A DNA stretch of 64,000 nt, from NCBI RefSeq assembly GCF_036014175.1, contig NZ_CP107917.1:6634001-6698000 (forward strand), written 5' to 3'. The position numbers and the translations under genes were made by a program. Shown here piece by piece: positions 18,157 through 28,752 of this stretch. Each line of letters starts with the position of its first letter. The stretch's first letter is position 1. The notes beneath the pieces were generated by a model. That model saw nothing but the letters and a program-made list of their open reading frames with translations. It did no database searches and had not been told where the DNA came from. The DNA comes from Streptomyces sp. NBC_00443 (GTDB lineage: Bacteria; Actinomycetota; Actinomycetes; Streptomycetales; Streptomycetaceae).

Positions 18157-18362
18157 GGGGTCCCCCTCGCGGTCCTCAAGCACGCCGGCATGTCCCGCTG
18201 GTCACGAGTGTCGGAGCCGGTCGAAAAGGAGCACAAGACGGTCGTATGCACGCTTAAGCGGTTCTCGGCCAGGCTGTCGGCATGCCTGCACCCAGACAGA
18301 TGTCACGGAGAGGTGCATACTCGTCGCTTTGCGTGAGAGTTCCCTCCTCTCGAGTCGCTCAA

Positions 18363-18380
18363 CGTGACACCAGCGTCACG
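18363..18380. promoter_or_regulatory. Inverted repeat upstream of pglY
   Basis: CGTGAC and GTCACG are exact reverse complements separated by six bases. The site lies 118 bases before pglY, within the 341-bp region divergent from the preceding minus-strand gene. It could bind a dimeric regulator of the pglY-brxHI operon. The rest of that region shows only a short direct repeat (TGGCAAGA) near 18415. Confidence 0.35.
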
Positions 18381-18497
18381 CAACTTGCGTCTGGCCTGGG
18401 CGCAAGGCATGGCAAGACTGGCAAGATTGGATGTCGCGCGTGAGATCCGGGAGATCGGCGCGCCCCGACTGCTGCCGAGTGAGGGAACGAGAGCCGG

Positions 18498-21400
18498 ATG
18501 CCCACCAGCGAACTCTTCCTGCGGGATGTCATCGACATCAAGGAAGACGTCCATGCCGGCGATTTCAAGGTCGAGCTGTCCGGCGGGTTCACCGAAACCG
18601 ATGCCCGCGTCGCGGAGTACGTGGTCACCGAGCAGCTGCAAGGGGCCTTCCGCAGTGCGCTCGGGCTGGTCGGGGCGGCGGTCAGGTCGGGGAACTCGCA
18701 TGCCGCCTATCTGCACGGTTCGTTCGGTGCCGGTAAGAGCCACTTCCTGACCGTGCTGCACGCCGTGCTGAACAACAGCGCTGCGGCCCGCTCCAAGCCC
18801 CGGCTTCAGGAGGTCATCGCCGAGCACGACGACTGGCTGCGCGACAGCAAGTTCCTCATGGTGCCCTACCACCTCGTGGGCTCCACCGACCTGGACTCGG
18901 CCATCCTCGGCGGTTACGTGCATGCCGTGCGCTCCCTCGACGGGAACAAGCCGACCCCCGCCGTCTACCGGGCCGACTCCGCGCTCGCGGACGCCCGCAG
19001 GCAGCGGGAGTTCCTCGCCGACGACGCCAAGTTCGTGCAGTGGCTCGGGGACGGGGCCGCCGCGGTGACCCCGGGCGGCGGTGCCGTCGGCGCGGACGGC
19101 GATGACGACGACCTCGACATGCTGGACGCGGACGACGCCGCCCCGGCCGCCGGCAGCTGGACCTCCGCCGACCTGGACCGTGCCTTCGACGCGCCCGCCG
19201 GGGACCCGTACCGCGAGGCGCTCGTGTCCGCCCTGCTCTCCGGGCCCATGGCGGCGTACGCGCAAGGAGCCCGCGGCGACAAGGACGCCTTCGTACCGCT
19301 GGAGAACGGGCTGTCGGTCATCTCCCGGCACGCCAAGTCCCTCGGCTACGACGGCATTGTGCTCTTCCTCGACGAGCTGATCCTCTGGCTCCAGGCGCAT
19401 ATGGGCGAGCAGGACTTCGTGCGCGACCAGGTGCAGCGGCTGGTCAAGCTGATCGAGTCCGGGGACACCGACCGGCCCGTGCCGATCGTGTCGTTCATCT
19501 CGCGTCAGCGCGACCTGTCGCAGCTCATCGGCTCCGACGTGGCGGGCGCCGAGGTGCAGAACCTGGAGCAGCAGATCGAGTACCTGGCCGGACGCATCGA
19601 CGTCGTCAATCTGGAGGACAGCAACCTCGTCGAGATCATCAAGCGCCGTGTGCTGGAACCGAAGCCGGGGATGGAATCGGCCCGCGACGAGGCCTTCACG
19701 CTCGTCGAGTCGTCCAAGGACGAGGTCCGGCAGGTGCTGCTCGACGCCCACGGGCGGACCGAGGCCAGCTGGGACGACTTCCGCACCCTGTACCCGCTCT
19801 CGCCCGCGCTGCTCAACGTCCTCGTGGACCTCTCCGGAGCGCTCCAGCGCGAACGCACCGGCCTCAAACTCGTCCAGGAACTGCTGCGGCGTCGGCGCGA
19901 CGACCTGAGGATGGGGGAGCTGATCCCGCTCGGCGATCTGTGGGACGTCATAGCATCGGGCACCGGCGAGGCGTTCACCGCCAAGCTGCGCCGCGAGTCC
20001 GAGATCGCGCACCGCTTCCACGCACGCGTACGGGCGCATCTGCTGGAGAAGTACGGGTCCGTCGACGATCCGCGCTACCGGCGGGACGACCGGCTCGTCA
20101 AAACGCTGCTGCTCGCCGCGCTCGCCCCCAACGTCCCGGCTCTGGCACGGCTGACCGGTGGACGGCTCGCCGCCCTCAACCACGGCACGATCAGGGCCCG
20201 GGTGGGGTCGGCCGGATCGATCGCGGTCAAGGCGCTGCGAGACCTCCAGGCTCAGGGCTTCGGGGAGCTGAGGAGCGAGGGCGACGCCGACCCGGTGTTC
20301 CATCTGCACCTGTCCGACCTGGACGTCGAGCCGCTGCTCGAAGAGGTCCAGGGGGTCGCGGACAAGGGCGGACACCGGCGGCAGTGGGTCAAGGACCAGC
20401 TGTGGGCGGCCTTCGGCATCAAGGACACGCAGGCGTTCGTGTGCGAGCGCGAGATCGTCTGGCGGGGCACCAAGCGGACCGCCGAGTTCGTCTTCGGGAA
20501 CGTACGGGATCCCCATCTGCCCGACGAGCAGTTCGAACCGCAGACGGACGGCAACATCCGTTTCGTACTGGACTATCCCTTCGACGAGCCGCAGCGCTCG
20601 CCCATCGAGGACGTCCACCGGATCGAGGCCCTGAAGCGGTCGGGACGGTCCGGGAACACCATCGTCTGGCTGCCCGACTTCTTCTCCGAGCAGCGGGCCC
20701 GGCAGCTCGGACGACTCCTGAAGATCAACTACCTGCTGGAGCGCGACCGCCTCGACGACGTCACCGCCACCCGCCCGACCGAGGAACGGATCCAGATCCG
20801 CCACCAGCTCAAGGCGCAGAGCGACAATCTCACCACTCAACTCTCCGCCGTACTGGAGCAGTTGTACGGGATCAGCAAGGCGGAGGCCGCGAACGTCGGA
20901 GCCGAGGTCCCGGCGGACCAGCACGTGTGGTCGCTGCGGCCCGGCTTCACGCGGCAGAAGCCCGAGCCCGGGATCGGCTTCGAGAAGAACCTCTACGCCC
21001 TCGCGGACGAGATGTTCGCCGTGCTCTACCCGAAGCACCCCGACTTCGACCCCGCCCTCACCCGCAAGCCGGTCACCCTGCGCGAGCTGAAGACGGCGCT
21101 CGAATGGATCGGCCGAGCCATGGAGAGCGGCGAGCGACGGATCGTCGTCGACAGCCACCAGCTGGCCATGGTGAAGAAGATCGTGCACCCGCTGGGACTG
21201 GGCGAGGTGTACGACGGTCCGCTGAACGTCAGCCGTGAGTGGCGGCTGCGGATCAACCAGAAGGCCGCCGACGCGCACGCCGGGACGGACCTGTCCGTCG
21301 AAGACATCCGCAGGTGGATCAGCCAGCTCGGGTTCACCGGCCTGGAGAAGAACGTCAGCAACCTGATCATCGCCACCTACGCACTGCTCGACGACCGGAC

Positions 21401-22409
21401 GTGGGTGTACCAGACCTCACCGCTGCGGCAGGCGCCGGAGCTGGACAAGATCGGTCCCGGCTACGGACTGCGCGCCGTCGAGAAGCCGACCGACGAGGAG
21501 TTCGCGACCGCGCGTGAACGGGCCGGAAGGATCTTCGGGGTTCACGTACCGCCCGCGCTCATCGCACTGAACGTCGCCAAACTCGCTACCGGCGTGAAGG
21601 AAGTGGCCGAGAGGCATCGCGATGCCGTGAGCGGGGTCCGGTCCGTGCTGCAGAAGCGGGCCGGGGAGCTGGGGCTGCAGGGCCCCCAGGGGGCGGACGC
21701 CCCGCGGATGAGGTCCATGAAGGCCGCGGCGGACCTCGTGGCCCGGCTCGGGCGCACCGACGACGCGGCCGTGGTGGTGCGCGAGCTCGCGGCGGTGGCG
21801 TACGACGTGACCGACCAGGAGATCGGGGCAGCCCTCAAGCAGGCCCCCGAGGTGCTGGCCGCGCTCGACGACACCAACTGGAAGCTGCTGGGCAGCGTGC
21901 GCGGCTTCACCGGCCGGGACGACGGCGTGGGCGATCGGGCCGCACGGTTGATCCAGCTCATCGAGGAGACCGCGAACGACCACGAGCAGGCCCGCTCGCT
22001 CGTCCCCGTACTCGAACAGCTCCAGGACCGGGCGCTGGCCCTCGTCAACGAAGTCGCACGCCTCGCGCAGGTCGCCCAGCCCGTGCCACCGCAGCCGCAA
22101 CCACAGCCGACCGCGGACGACATCAGCTTCACGGAACACGGGAAGCCGGTGATCCCGTCGGCGCCTGTCGTGCCGGAGGCCGCGCCGCAGCAGGTCGACG
22201 GTGGCGGGCGGCCGATCGACGTACCCGCTCCCGCTGTACGCCCGGGGGCTCCGCATGTCGTCGAGCCCACTCGGCTCGAAGCGTCCCTCGCCGCCATGGT
22301 CGTCGATGTGGAAGAGGAGATCAGGTCGTACCTGGCCGCCCATCCGGGCACCCGCATCCAGGTCACCTGGCGCCCCGTGTCCACCGACGGCCAGGAAACC
22401 GAGCGCTGA
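18498..22409 (+). CDS. pglY: BREX type 2 / Pgl ATPase PglY
   Basis: A 1,303-residue protein with a Walker A motif, LHGSFGAGKSHFL, near residue 74. A hydrophobic strand ending in acidic residues, GIVLFLDELILWLQ near residue 290, is the Walker B. These are the features of PglY, the large DUF6079/BrxC-like ATPase of Pgl. The rest is mostly helical, with a proline/glutamine-rich linker near residue 1,195 (PVPPQPQPQ). It is the first gene of a four-gene operon: its TGA overlaps the ATG of pglZ by one base. The size and the downstream order match BREX type 2 loci. Confidence 0.95.
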   Translation: MPTSELFLRDVIDIKEDVHAGDFKVELSGGFTETDARVAEYVVTEQLQGAFRSALGLVGAAVRSGNSHAAYLHGSFGAGKSHFLTVLHAVLNNSAAARSKPRLQEVIAEHDDWLRDSKFLMVPYHLVGSTDLDSAILGGYVHAVRSLDGNKPTPAVYRADSALADARRQREFLADDAKFVQWLGDGAAAVTPGGGAVGADGDDDDLDMLDADDAAPAAGSWTSADLDRAFDAPAGDPYREALVSALLSGPMAAYAQGARGDKDAFVPLENGLSVISRHAKSLGYDGIVLFLDELILWLQAHMGEQDFVRDQVQRLVKLIESGDTDRPVPIVSFISRQRDLSQLIGSDVAGAEVQNLEQQIEYLAGRIDVVNLEDSNLVEIIKRRVLEPKPGMESARDEAFTLVESSKDEVRQVLLDAHGRTEASWDDFRTLYPLSPALLNVLVDLSGALQRERTGLKLVQELLRRRRDDLRMGELIPLGDLWDVIASGTGEAFTAKLRRESEIAHRFHARVRAHLLEKYGSVDDPRYRRDDRLVKTLLLAALAPNVPALARLTGGRLAALNHGTIRARVGSAGSIAVKALRDLQAQGFGELRSEGDADPVFHLHLSDLDVEPLLEEVQGVADKGGHRRQWVKDQLWAAFGIKDTQAFVCEREIVWRGTKRTAEFVFGNVRDPHLPDEQFEPQTDGNIRFVLDYPFDEPQRSPIEDVHRIEALKRSGRSGNTIVWLPDFFSEQRARQLGRLLKINYLLERDRLDDVTATRPTEERIQIRHQLKAQSDNLTTQLSAVLEQLYGISKAEAANVGAEVPADQHVWSLRPGFTRQKPEPGIGFEKNLYALADEMFAVLYPKHPDFDPALTRKPVTLRELKTALEWIGRAMESGERRIVVDSHQLAMVKKIVHPLGLGEVYDGPLNVSREWRLRINQKAADAHAGTDLSVEDIRRWISQLGFTGLEKNVSNLIIATYALLDDRTWVYQTSPLRQAPELDKIGPGYGLRAVEKPTDEEFATARERAGRIFGVHVPPALIALNVAKLATGVKEVAERHRDAVSGVRSVLQKRAGELGLQGPQGADAPRMRSMKAAADLVARLGRTDDAAVVVRELAAVAYDVTDQEIGAALKQAPEVLAALDDTNWKLLGSVRGFTGRDDGVGDRAARLIQLIEETANDHEQARSLVPVLEQLQDRALALVNEVARLAQVAQPVPPQPQPQPTADDISFTEHGKPVIPSAPVVPEAAPQQVDGGGRPIDVPAPAVRPGAPHVVEPTRLEASLAAMVVDVEEEIRSYLAAHPGTRIQVTWRPVSTDGQETER

Positions 22410-25174
22410 TGGGCGTCGCCCTGCCCCAGGTGGGCCGTCGCACCATCGAGGCTCTGCTCGCCACGCACGCCTCCGGGCTCGGAGACCGGCGCCTTGTCCT
22501 GGTGCACGGGCGCTACACAGCCGGCGCGCCCGAGGAGTTCACCGTGCGGACGGGGGAGGAGACGCGGCGCGTCCGCGTAAGCCACCAGGCGTCCGTCCTG
22601 GGCATCCTCGAGGAGTGGACGAAGCACCGGGACAAGGCCCCCGGTGCGGACCTTCTCGTCGTCACCACCGGTGTCGACGACGGCCAGATCGGCTGGGACC
22701 TGCGCGGGCACGCGGTACGGCGGCAGACCCTCACGGTGGAGAACGCCGAGATCGTCATGCAGCGCTTCGGAGCGGCCGGACTCGACCCGCGCATGTACGA
22801 CGAGGGATGGCTATTGGAGGCGCTGCTCGATGCCGAGCCCGCCCAGGGATGGAAGCGTGCGGGCTCCGTCCTGACACGGGACGCGGCGCTGCGCGCGCTG
22901 GTCGTGGCCCGGCTCGGGCTGGGCGACGGCGACGACGGGGCGGCCCCGGCGGCGGGGACTGTCGTCGATCTGGACGCCCTGCTCACGTGGTCCCGTACGC
23001 CTGCGGGGCCACTGCGCTTCGCTGAGCTGGACCAGACCGAACGGGACGAGCTGAAGAAGTGGCTCGGTGAGACCACGGGGCCGGCCGCACCGGTCCTGAT
23101 GTCCCTGGCCGAGACCGGGCGCGGACCGGACGCGATGCCGCTCGGTCTACTCGGAGCCGTCCTGCGCGACCAGGCCGCGAGCCCGGACGTGGTGCTCGCC
23201 GTGGGCGGACTGTTCGGGCAGGTGATGCCGCGCCGGACCGAACTGCAGTCCTTCACCGAGGCCGTCGAAGGCGCCCTCATCCGCTGGATCGGGGAGGCCC
23301 GGCACAACACCGCCGCACTGGAGCGGGTCTCCGCCGTCCTCAAGCGCGCCGATAAGCTCGCCGAGGACGCCGGACTCACCACGGCCCTCGAATCCAACCG
23401 CTTCCTGCCGTCCAGCTTCACGGCCCAGCTGCGGCACGTGACGGCAGCGGCCCGTACCTCCCCGGAAGCGGGGGAAGCCGCCTTGGCCGAGCTGAACGCG
23501 CACATGCTGGCCCGCCTGAACACGGACCGTGCCGGCGTGGCCGAGATGGCCGTACGAATCGCCCGCTGGCTGGCCCTTCCGCGGCCCTCGGTGGCGTCGG
23601 TGGCGGCCGGAGTACGGGACCAGGCAGGGGACTGGGGCTGGGCGGACCGGGCGCTCGCCGTTCTGTGGGCCGGCGACCCCGAGGGTGACGCCGCCGCGGG
23701 CGAGGACCTTCGTGCGCTGTACGAGGCGGCCAGGGAGCGGCGCGAGCGGCTGGACGAGGAGTTCGCCCGGCGGCTCGCCTCCTGGACGCCGAATGCCACC
23801 GCGCTCCACCCCGGCGGCTGCCTGGTCGTCGAGAACGTACTGGCCGAAGCCGTAAGGCCGGTGGTCGGCGATACGGCTCCGCTCGTCCTGGTGCTGGACG
23901 GCATGAGCTGCGCCGTCGCCGCGCAACTGGGCGAGGAGGTCGAGCGCGAGGGCTGGACCGAGGCCGTGCCCGGCAAGGCGGGCTCGGAAGAAGAGCCGCG
24001 GCGGATGGCCGCGGTGTCCATGCTCCCCTCGGTCACCGAGGTCAGTCGTGCCTCCCTGCTCACCGGAACGGCAGTCAAGGGCGGGCAGGCGAAGGAGAGT
24101 TCGGGATTCGCCGCCTTCTGGAAGCAGCGGCGGCTCGAGGCGCTGCTCTTCCACAAGGCGGGGATAGAGGGAGGAGCGGGAAGGTTCCTCTCCGAGGAGG
24201 TCGTGGCCGCGCTCGCCTCGGATGCGGTCGTCGGCGTCGTACTGAACACCATCGACGACGCCCTCGACAAGGGACAGCAGGGGCGGCGTACCCAATGGAG
24301 CCTGGGTGACGTCACCTACCTGCGGGAACTGCTGTCGGCGGCCAAGGGGTACGGCCGCCCGGTCGTGCTCGTCGCGGACCATGGCCATGTGCTGGAGCGG
24401 GGCGCGAGCCAAGGACCTGGGGGTGACGAGGGCGCGGGGTCCGGCTCGGCCCGATGGCGTACCGGCGCGGCGAAGGACGGCGAGGTCCAGCTGTCGGGGC
24501 CGCGCGTACTGGAAGGCGGCGGCAGCATCGTCGCGCCCTGGCGGGAGGACATCCGCTACACCGGCCGCCGGGCCGGGTACCACGGCGGAGCCGCGCTCGC
24601 GGAGGTCACGGTGCCGCTGCTCGTCCTGGTGCCCGACCGTGACTTGGTGCCGAAGGGGTGGGAGGCCCTGCCCCGGGAGCAGGCCGTCCCCCGGTGGTGG
24701 GCCCCCTACAAGGGCGGGCGGCGGGAGGTCGTGGCAGCGCAGGAGCCACCACGCAAACCGAAGCGGGGAAAGCCCAAGGAGCAGCACGCGGGTGAAGGGC
24801 TCTTCGCCGCTGCCGACGTCGTAGTGCCGACCGCGGACGGAGCCGCCCCTGCCACCCTGGGCGAGCGGGTGGTCGCCAGCGAGGTGTACGAGGCGCAGAA
24901 GGAGTACGTCCGCAAGGCTCCCGAGAGCAAGGTCGTGGCGGCCGTCATCGACGCGCTGGCCGGGGCGGGCGGCACCATGTCACCGGCCGCGCTCGCCGGC
25001 GCCATCTCGGCGACCGGGCGGGTGCGGCGCAACATCGACGGGTTCATCGCCACCGTGCAGCGGCTGCTCAACATCGAGGGCTACCCGGTCCTCGGCTTCA
25101 TCGACGCCGGGCACACGGTGAAACTCGATGTGACCCTGCTGCGCGACCAGTTCTTCCCGAAGGAGCCGACGTGA
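22409..25174 (+). CDS. pglZ: BREX type 2 / Pgl alkaline-phosphatase-superfamily protein PglZ
   Basis: The protein has 921 residues. The PglZ core is visible from PLVLVLDGMSCAVA (about residue 494), where the strand and aspartate of the metal site lie, to VVLVADHGHVLERG (about 655), which supplies the Asp-His pair of alkaline-phosphatase-type enzymes. PglZ is the hallmark protein of all BREX systems and is proposed to act on a phosphate or nucleic-acid substrate. The N-terminal 400 residues carry no named domain. The C-terminal 90 residues resemble a winged-helix region. It overlaps pglY by 1 nt and brxD by 4 nt, so translation is coupled along the operon. Confidence 0.95.
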   Translation: MGVALPQVGRRTIEALLATHASGLGDRRLVLVHGRYTAGAPEEFTVRTGEETRRVRVSHQASVLGILEEWTKHRDKAPGADLLVVTTGVDDGQIGWDLRGHAVRRQTLTVENAEIVMQRFGAAGLDPRMYDEGWLLEALLDAEPAQGWKRAGSVLTRDAALRALVVARLGLGDGDDGAAPAAGTVVDLDALLTWSRTPAGPLRFAELDQTERDELKKWLGETTGPAAPVLMSLAETGRGPDAMPLGLLGAVLRDQAASPDVVLAVGGLFGQVMPRRTELQSFTEAVEGALIRWIGEARHNTAALERVSAVLKRADKLAEDAGLTTALESNRFLPSSFTAQLRHVTAAARTSPEAGEAALAELNAHMLARLNTDRAGVAEMAVRIARWLALPRPSVASVAAGVRDQAGDWGWADRALAVLWAGDPEGDAAAGEDLRALYEAARERRERLDEEFARRLASWTPNATALHPGGCLVVENVLAEAVRPVVGDTAPLVLVLDGMSCAVAAQLGEEVEREGWTEAVPGKAGSEEEPRRMAAVSMLPSVTEVSRASLLTGTAVKGGQAKESSGFAAFWKQRRLEALLFHKAGIEGGAGRFLSEEVVAALASDAVVGVVLNTIDDALDKGQQGRRTQWSLGDVTYLRELLSAAKGYGRPVVLVADHGHVLERGASQGPGGDEGAGSGSARWRTGAAKDGEVQLSGPRVLEGGGSIVAPWREDIRYTGRRAGYHGGAALAEVTVPLLVLVPDRDLVPKGWEALPREQAVPRWWAPYKGGRREVVAAQEPPRKPKRGKPKEQHAGEGLFAAADVVVPTADGAAPATLGERVVASEVYEAQKEYVRKAPESKVVAAVIDALAGAGGTMSPAALAGAISATGRVRRNIDGFIATVQRLLNIEGYPVLGFIDAGHTVKLDVTLLRDQFFPKEPT

Positions 25175-26511
25175 CGCCGATGACGCCGTCGCCCGACGTG
25201 AGCGCGGTCCGGCGGCGGGAGGTCGTCGACGCACTGCGCCGGGGCACCGTGCCGCACTCCGGGCTCGACCTCTTCGCGGTCGGCCTCGACCGGTTCACCG
25301 GCGCCCTCGACGAGGACGTGGCCACGGTGGCGCGGGGCGGGGCAGCCTTTCACGCCATCCGCGGTGAGTACGGCTCCGGCAAGACCTTCTTCGCACGCTG
25401 GCTCGCCGAGCGGGCCAAGCGCGCCGGGCTCGCCACGGCCGAGGTACAGATCTCCGAGACGGAGACGCCTCTGCACCGGCTGGAGACGGTGTACCGCCGG
25501 CTCACCGAGCGGCTGTCCACGGCGACCCACCAGCCCAGTGCGCTGCGTGCGATCGTCGACTCCTGGTTCTACACGCTGGAGGAGGAGGTCCTCGACAACG
25601 GGGACGCGGACGAGGACGACGAAGTGGCGCTGGCAGCGGCCGTCGACGTACTGATGGAGCGTCGGCTTGCCGATGTGGCCCGCACCACACCGGCGTTCGC
25701 CGCGGTGCTCCGCGGATACCGGCGCGCGGTCGCGGCCGACGACGCGGCGACCGCCGAAGCCCTCATCGCCTGGCTCGGCGGTCAGAAGTCCGTCGCGGCG
25801 TCTGCCCGCAGGGCCGCCGGAGTCCGGGGAGACCTCGACCACTTCGCGGCGCTCGGCTTCCTGCAGGGACTGCTCACGGTGCTGCGGGACTGCGGCCATC
25901 CCGGCCTGCTGGTCGTCCTCGACGAGATCGAGACTCTCCAGCGGGTACGTGGTGATGTGCGGGAGAAGGGGCTCAACGCTCTGCGGCAGCTTCTCGACGA
26001 GATTGACGCGGGGCGCTTTCCCGGGCTGTTTCTCGTCATCACCGGGACCCCGGCATTCTTCGACGGTCAGCAGGGAGTGCAGCGGCTTCCGCCGCTGGCG
26101 CAGCGGCTGGCGACCGACTTCAGCACCGACCCGCGCTTCGACTCTCCGCGAGCGGTCCAACTGCGGCTTGCGGGCTTCAACTTGGAGCGGCTCGGCGAGT
26201 TGGGCAGGCGGGTGCGCGACCTGTACGCGGGTGCTGCCCGGTATCCGCAGCGAGTCGAGCAGCAGGTGGACGACGCTTATCTCATGGAACTCGCCACTGC
26301 CGTCACCGGCGGACTCGGGGGCAAGGTCGGGGTAGCGCCCCGCGTCTTCCTGCGCAAGCTCGTCGCCGATGTGCTCGACCGGGTGGACGAGTTCGAGGAC
26401 TTCGATCCGCGCAAGCACTACGCGCTCACCATCGCGGACGGCGAGCTGACCGAAGTGGAACGCAACGCGGCGGCTGCACGCGCGGACGACATCGACCTGG
26501 AGATGCCGTGA
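25171..26511 (+). CDS. brxD: BREX system ATP-binding protein BrxD
   Basis: A 446-residue AAA-type ATPase with Walker A GEYGSGKTFFARW near residue 66 and Walker B LLVVLDEIETLQR near 246, followed by a sensor region around LFLVITGTPAFF. This size and position immediately after pglZ are diagnostic of BrxD in BREX type 2. The GTG start overlaps the pglZ stop by 4 nt, and the stop overlaps the helicase gene in the same way. Confidence 0.92.
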   Translation: MTPMTPSPDVSAVRRREVVDALRRGTVPHSGLDLFAVGLDRFTGALDEDVATVARGGAAFHAIRGEYGSGKTFFARWLAERAKRAGLATAEVQISETETPLHRLETVYRRLTERLSTATHQPSALRAIVDSWFYTLEEEVLDNGDADEDDEVALAAAVDVLMERRLADVARTTPAFAAVLRGYRRAVAADDAATAEALIAWLGGQKSVAASARRAAGVRGDLDHFAALGFLQGLLTVLRDCGHPGLLVVLDEIETLQRVRGDVREKGLNALRQLLDEIDAGRFPGLFLVITGTPAFFDGQQGVQRLPPLAQRLATDFSTDPRFDSPRAVQLRLAGFNLERLGELGRRVRDLYAGAARYPQRVEQQVDDAYLMELATAVTGGLGGKVGVAPRVFLRKLVADVLDRVDEFEDFDPRKHYALTIADGELTEVERNAAAARADDIDLEMP

Positions 26512-28664
26512 GCGGCATCGACGATCTCGAACCCGCGCTGGTCCACCACATCGTCAACACGCTCGGCTGGCCCGGACTGCGCCCTCTGCAGGAGGAGGCC
26601 ATCGGGCCGCTGCTCGCGGGCGACGACGCGATCCTTCTGGCACCCACCGCCGGAGGCAAGACGGAGGCCGCTTCGTTTCCGCTGCTGTCGAAGATGGTGC
26701 AGCGGAAGTGGTCAGGGACGTCCGTCCTCTACGTGTGTCCGCTCAAGGCGCTGCTGAACAACCTGCTGCCCCGGCTGGAGACGTACAGCTCGTGGCTCGG
26801 ACGCACGGCCGCCCTGTGGCACGGGGATGTCACCTCCGGCGCGCGGAAGCGGATCCTGGCCGCGCGGCCCGACATCCTGCTCACCACGCCGGAGTCGCTG
26901 GAGGCGATGCTGGTGAGCGCGAATGTCGATCACACGTCCTTCTTCTCCGGACTGCGCACCGTGGTCGTCGACGAGGTGCACGCCTTCGCCGGGGACGACC
27001 GGGGCTGGCATCTGCTCGCGGTCCTGGAGCGGCTGCAGCGCGTCGTCGGGCGCCCCGTCCAGCGCGTCGGGCTGTCCGCCACGGTCGGCAACCCTGAGGA
27101 GCTGTTGCTGTGGCTTCAAGGATCCGGAGCGGGGAAGCAGCCGTCCGTGGTGGTGGCACCGCATCTGGCCGACCCGCAGCCGGAGACACAGGGAGCGGTG
27201 TCGCCGCCCCCGGCGGACATCCAGCTCGACTATGTGGGTTCCGTCGACAACGCCGCCACCGTGATCGCGGCCCTGCACCGCGGCGAGAAACGGCTCGTCT
27301 TCTGCGAGTCCCGTCGGCTCGTCGAGGAGCTGGGCGAGAAGCTGCGAGCAAAAGGCGTGACGACCTTCCTCTCCCACGCCTCCCTTTCGGTCGACGAACG
27401 CCGTCGCGCGGAACAGGCATTCGCCGAGGCCCGCGACTGTGTCATCGTCTCCACGAGTACCCTCGAACTCGGCATCGACGTCGGGGATCTGGACCGGGTC
27501 ATCCAGATCGACGCCCCGCTCACCGTCGCCTCCTTCCTGCAACGGCTCGGCCGCACCGGACGCAGGCCCGGGACATCACGCAACTGCCTGTTCCTCGCGC
27601 TGGACCGCGATGGACTCCTCGGAGCCGCGGCCCTTCTCATGCAGTGGTCGCGCGGCTGGGTGGAGCCTGTCGTCGCCCCGCCGGAGCCGCGACACATCGT
27701 GGCCCAACAGCTTCTCGCGCTGTGCCTGCAGGAACCGCAGGTCGGGGACCGTCTCTGGCAGGAATGGTGGAATGGCCTCGGCCCGTTCGGCCAGTCCGCC
27801 GAGCCGATCGTCCGGCACCTGGTCGACAACGGCTACCTGAACCAGGACGGCGGACTCCTGTTCATCGGCCCCGAGGCGGAACGGCGCTTCGGGCACCGGC
27901 ACTTCATGAACCTCACGGCGGTCTTCACCGCGGCTCCCCAGTTCACCGTGCTGCAAGGCCGCCGGGAGATCGGCAGGACCGATCCGAGCCTTCTCACCGA
28001 ACGGATCGACGGACCAAGGCGGTTGCTCCTGGCCGGGCGGAGCTGGCAGGTCACGTACATCGACTGGAAGCGCAAGCGGTGCTTCGTCGAACCCGTCGAC
28101 GGCGGCGGCAGAGCAAAGTGGAGCGGTGCCGGGCTCGACTTCGGCATCTCCTTCGAACTCACCCGCGCAGTACGAGAAGTGCTCCTCGGGGCGAACCCGC
28201 CGGTGGACCTCACGGCGCGAGCGGAGAAGTACCTGGTCGAAGCACGGGAGCACTTCATGGAAGCGGTGCACCCCGGAGGCACGGTGATCACCCGCGGTTC
28301 CGGAGGATACGTGAGGTGGTGGACATGGGCCGGCCATCGGGCGAACGCCACACTCGCAGCGACGCTCGCTGAGGTCGCCGTACCTGCCCAGCAGATCAAC
28401 GACTGCTGGATCCGGCTGCGTGAGGACCTCAGCCCGGACGCCTGGAAACAGGTTTCGGTTGCCGCCTCAGACCATCTGTGCCTGCCGGAGGTCGACGAGC
28501 GGGCGGTCAAAGGACTGAAGTTCGCGGATGCACTGCCGCCCAAGCTCGCCGAATCGACGCTGGCAAGGCGGCTGGCGGACCTGGAGTCGGTAGCGCGAGT
28601 GCTATCTGAACGCGTGCGGTTCGTTGACGGTCATGATGACTACTCGGGCCAAGCCAGGAGTTGA
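26508..28664 (+). CDS. brxHI: BREX Lhr-like DEAD/DEAH-box helicase BrxHI
   Basis: A 718-residue superfamily 2 helicase: Q-motif region GLRPLQEEAI, motif I LLAPTAGGKTEAA (about residue 44), motif II VVVDEVHAF (about 153), motif III GLSATVGN and motif VI LQRLGRTGRR (about 347). The layout after motif VI resembles Lhr helicases. BrxHI closes the BREX type 2 operon and is thought to unwind DNA during the defence response. GTG at 26508 overlaps the brxD stop. About 1.1 kb without an intact gene follows. Confidence 0.93.
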   Translation: MSGIDDLEPALVHHIVNTLGWPGLRPLQEEAIGPLLAGDDAILLAPTAGGKTEAASFPLLSKMVQRKWSGTSVLYVCPLKALLNNLLPRLETYSSWLGRTAALWHGDVTSGARKRILAARPDILLTTPESLEAMLVSANVDHTSFFSGLRTVVVDEVHAFAGDDRGWHLLAVLERLQRVVGRPVQRVGLSATVGNPEELLLWLQGSGAGKQPSVVVAPHLADPQPETQGAVSPPPADIQLDYVGSVDNAATVIAALHRGEKRLVFCESRRLVEELGEKLRAKGVTTFLSHASLSVDERRRAEQAFAEARDCVIVSTSTLELGIDVGDLDRVIQIDAPLTVASFLQRLGRTGRRPGTSRNCLFLALDRDGLLGAAALLMQWSRGWVEPVVAPPEPRHIVAQQLLALCLQEPQVGDRLWQEWWNGLGPFGQSAEPIVRHLVDNGYLNQDGGLLFIGPEAERRFGHRHFMNLTAVFTAAPQFTVLQGRREIGRTDPSLLTERIDGPRRLLLAGRSWQVTYIDWKRKRCFVEPVDGGGRAKWSGAGLDFGISFELTRAVREVLLGANPPVDLTARAEKYLVEAREHFMEAVHPGGTVITRGSGGYVRWWTWAGHRANATLAATLAEVAVPAQQINDCWIRLREDLSPDAWKQVSVAASDHLCLPEVDERAVKGLKFADALPPKLAESTLARRLADLESVARVLSERVRFVDGHDDYSGQARS

Positions 28665-28752
28665 GTCAGTCTTCGGGCGAACAGGCTTTTGAGCGAGCCT
28701 CACACGAGTCGGCCGATACCGCCTCCGGTTGAGGGCCGCTGCAGACTGCCGC

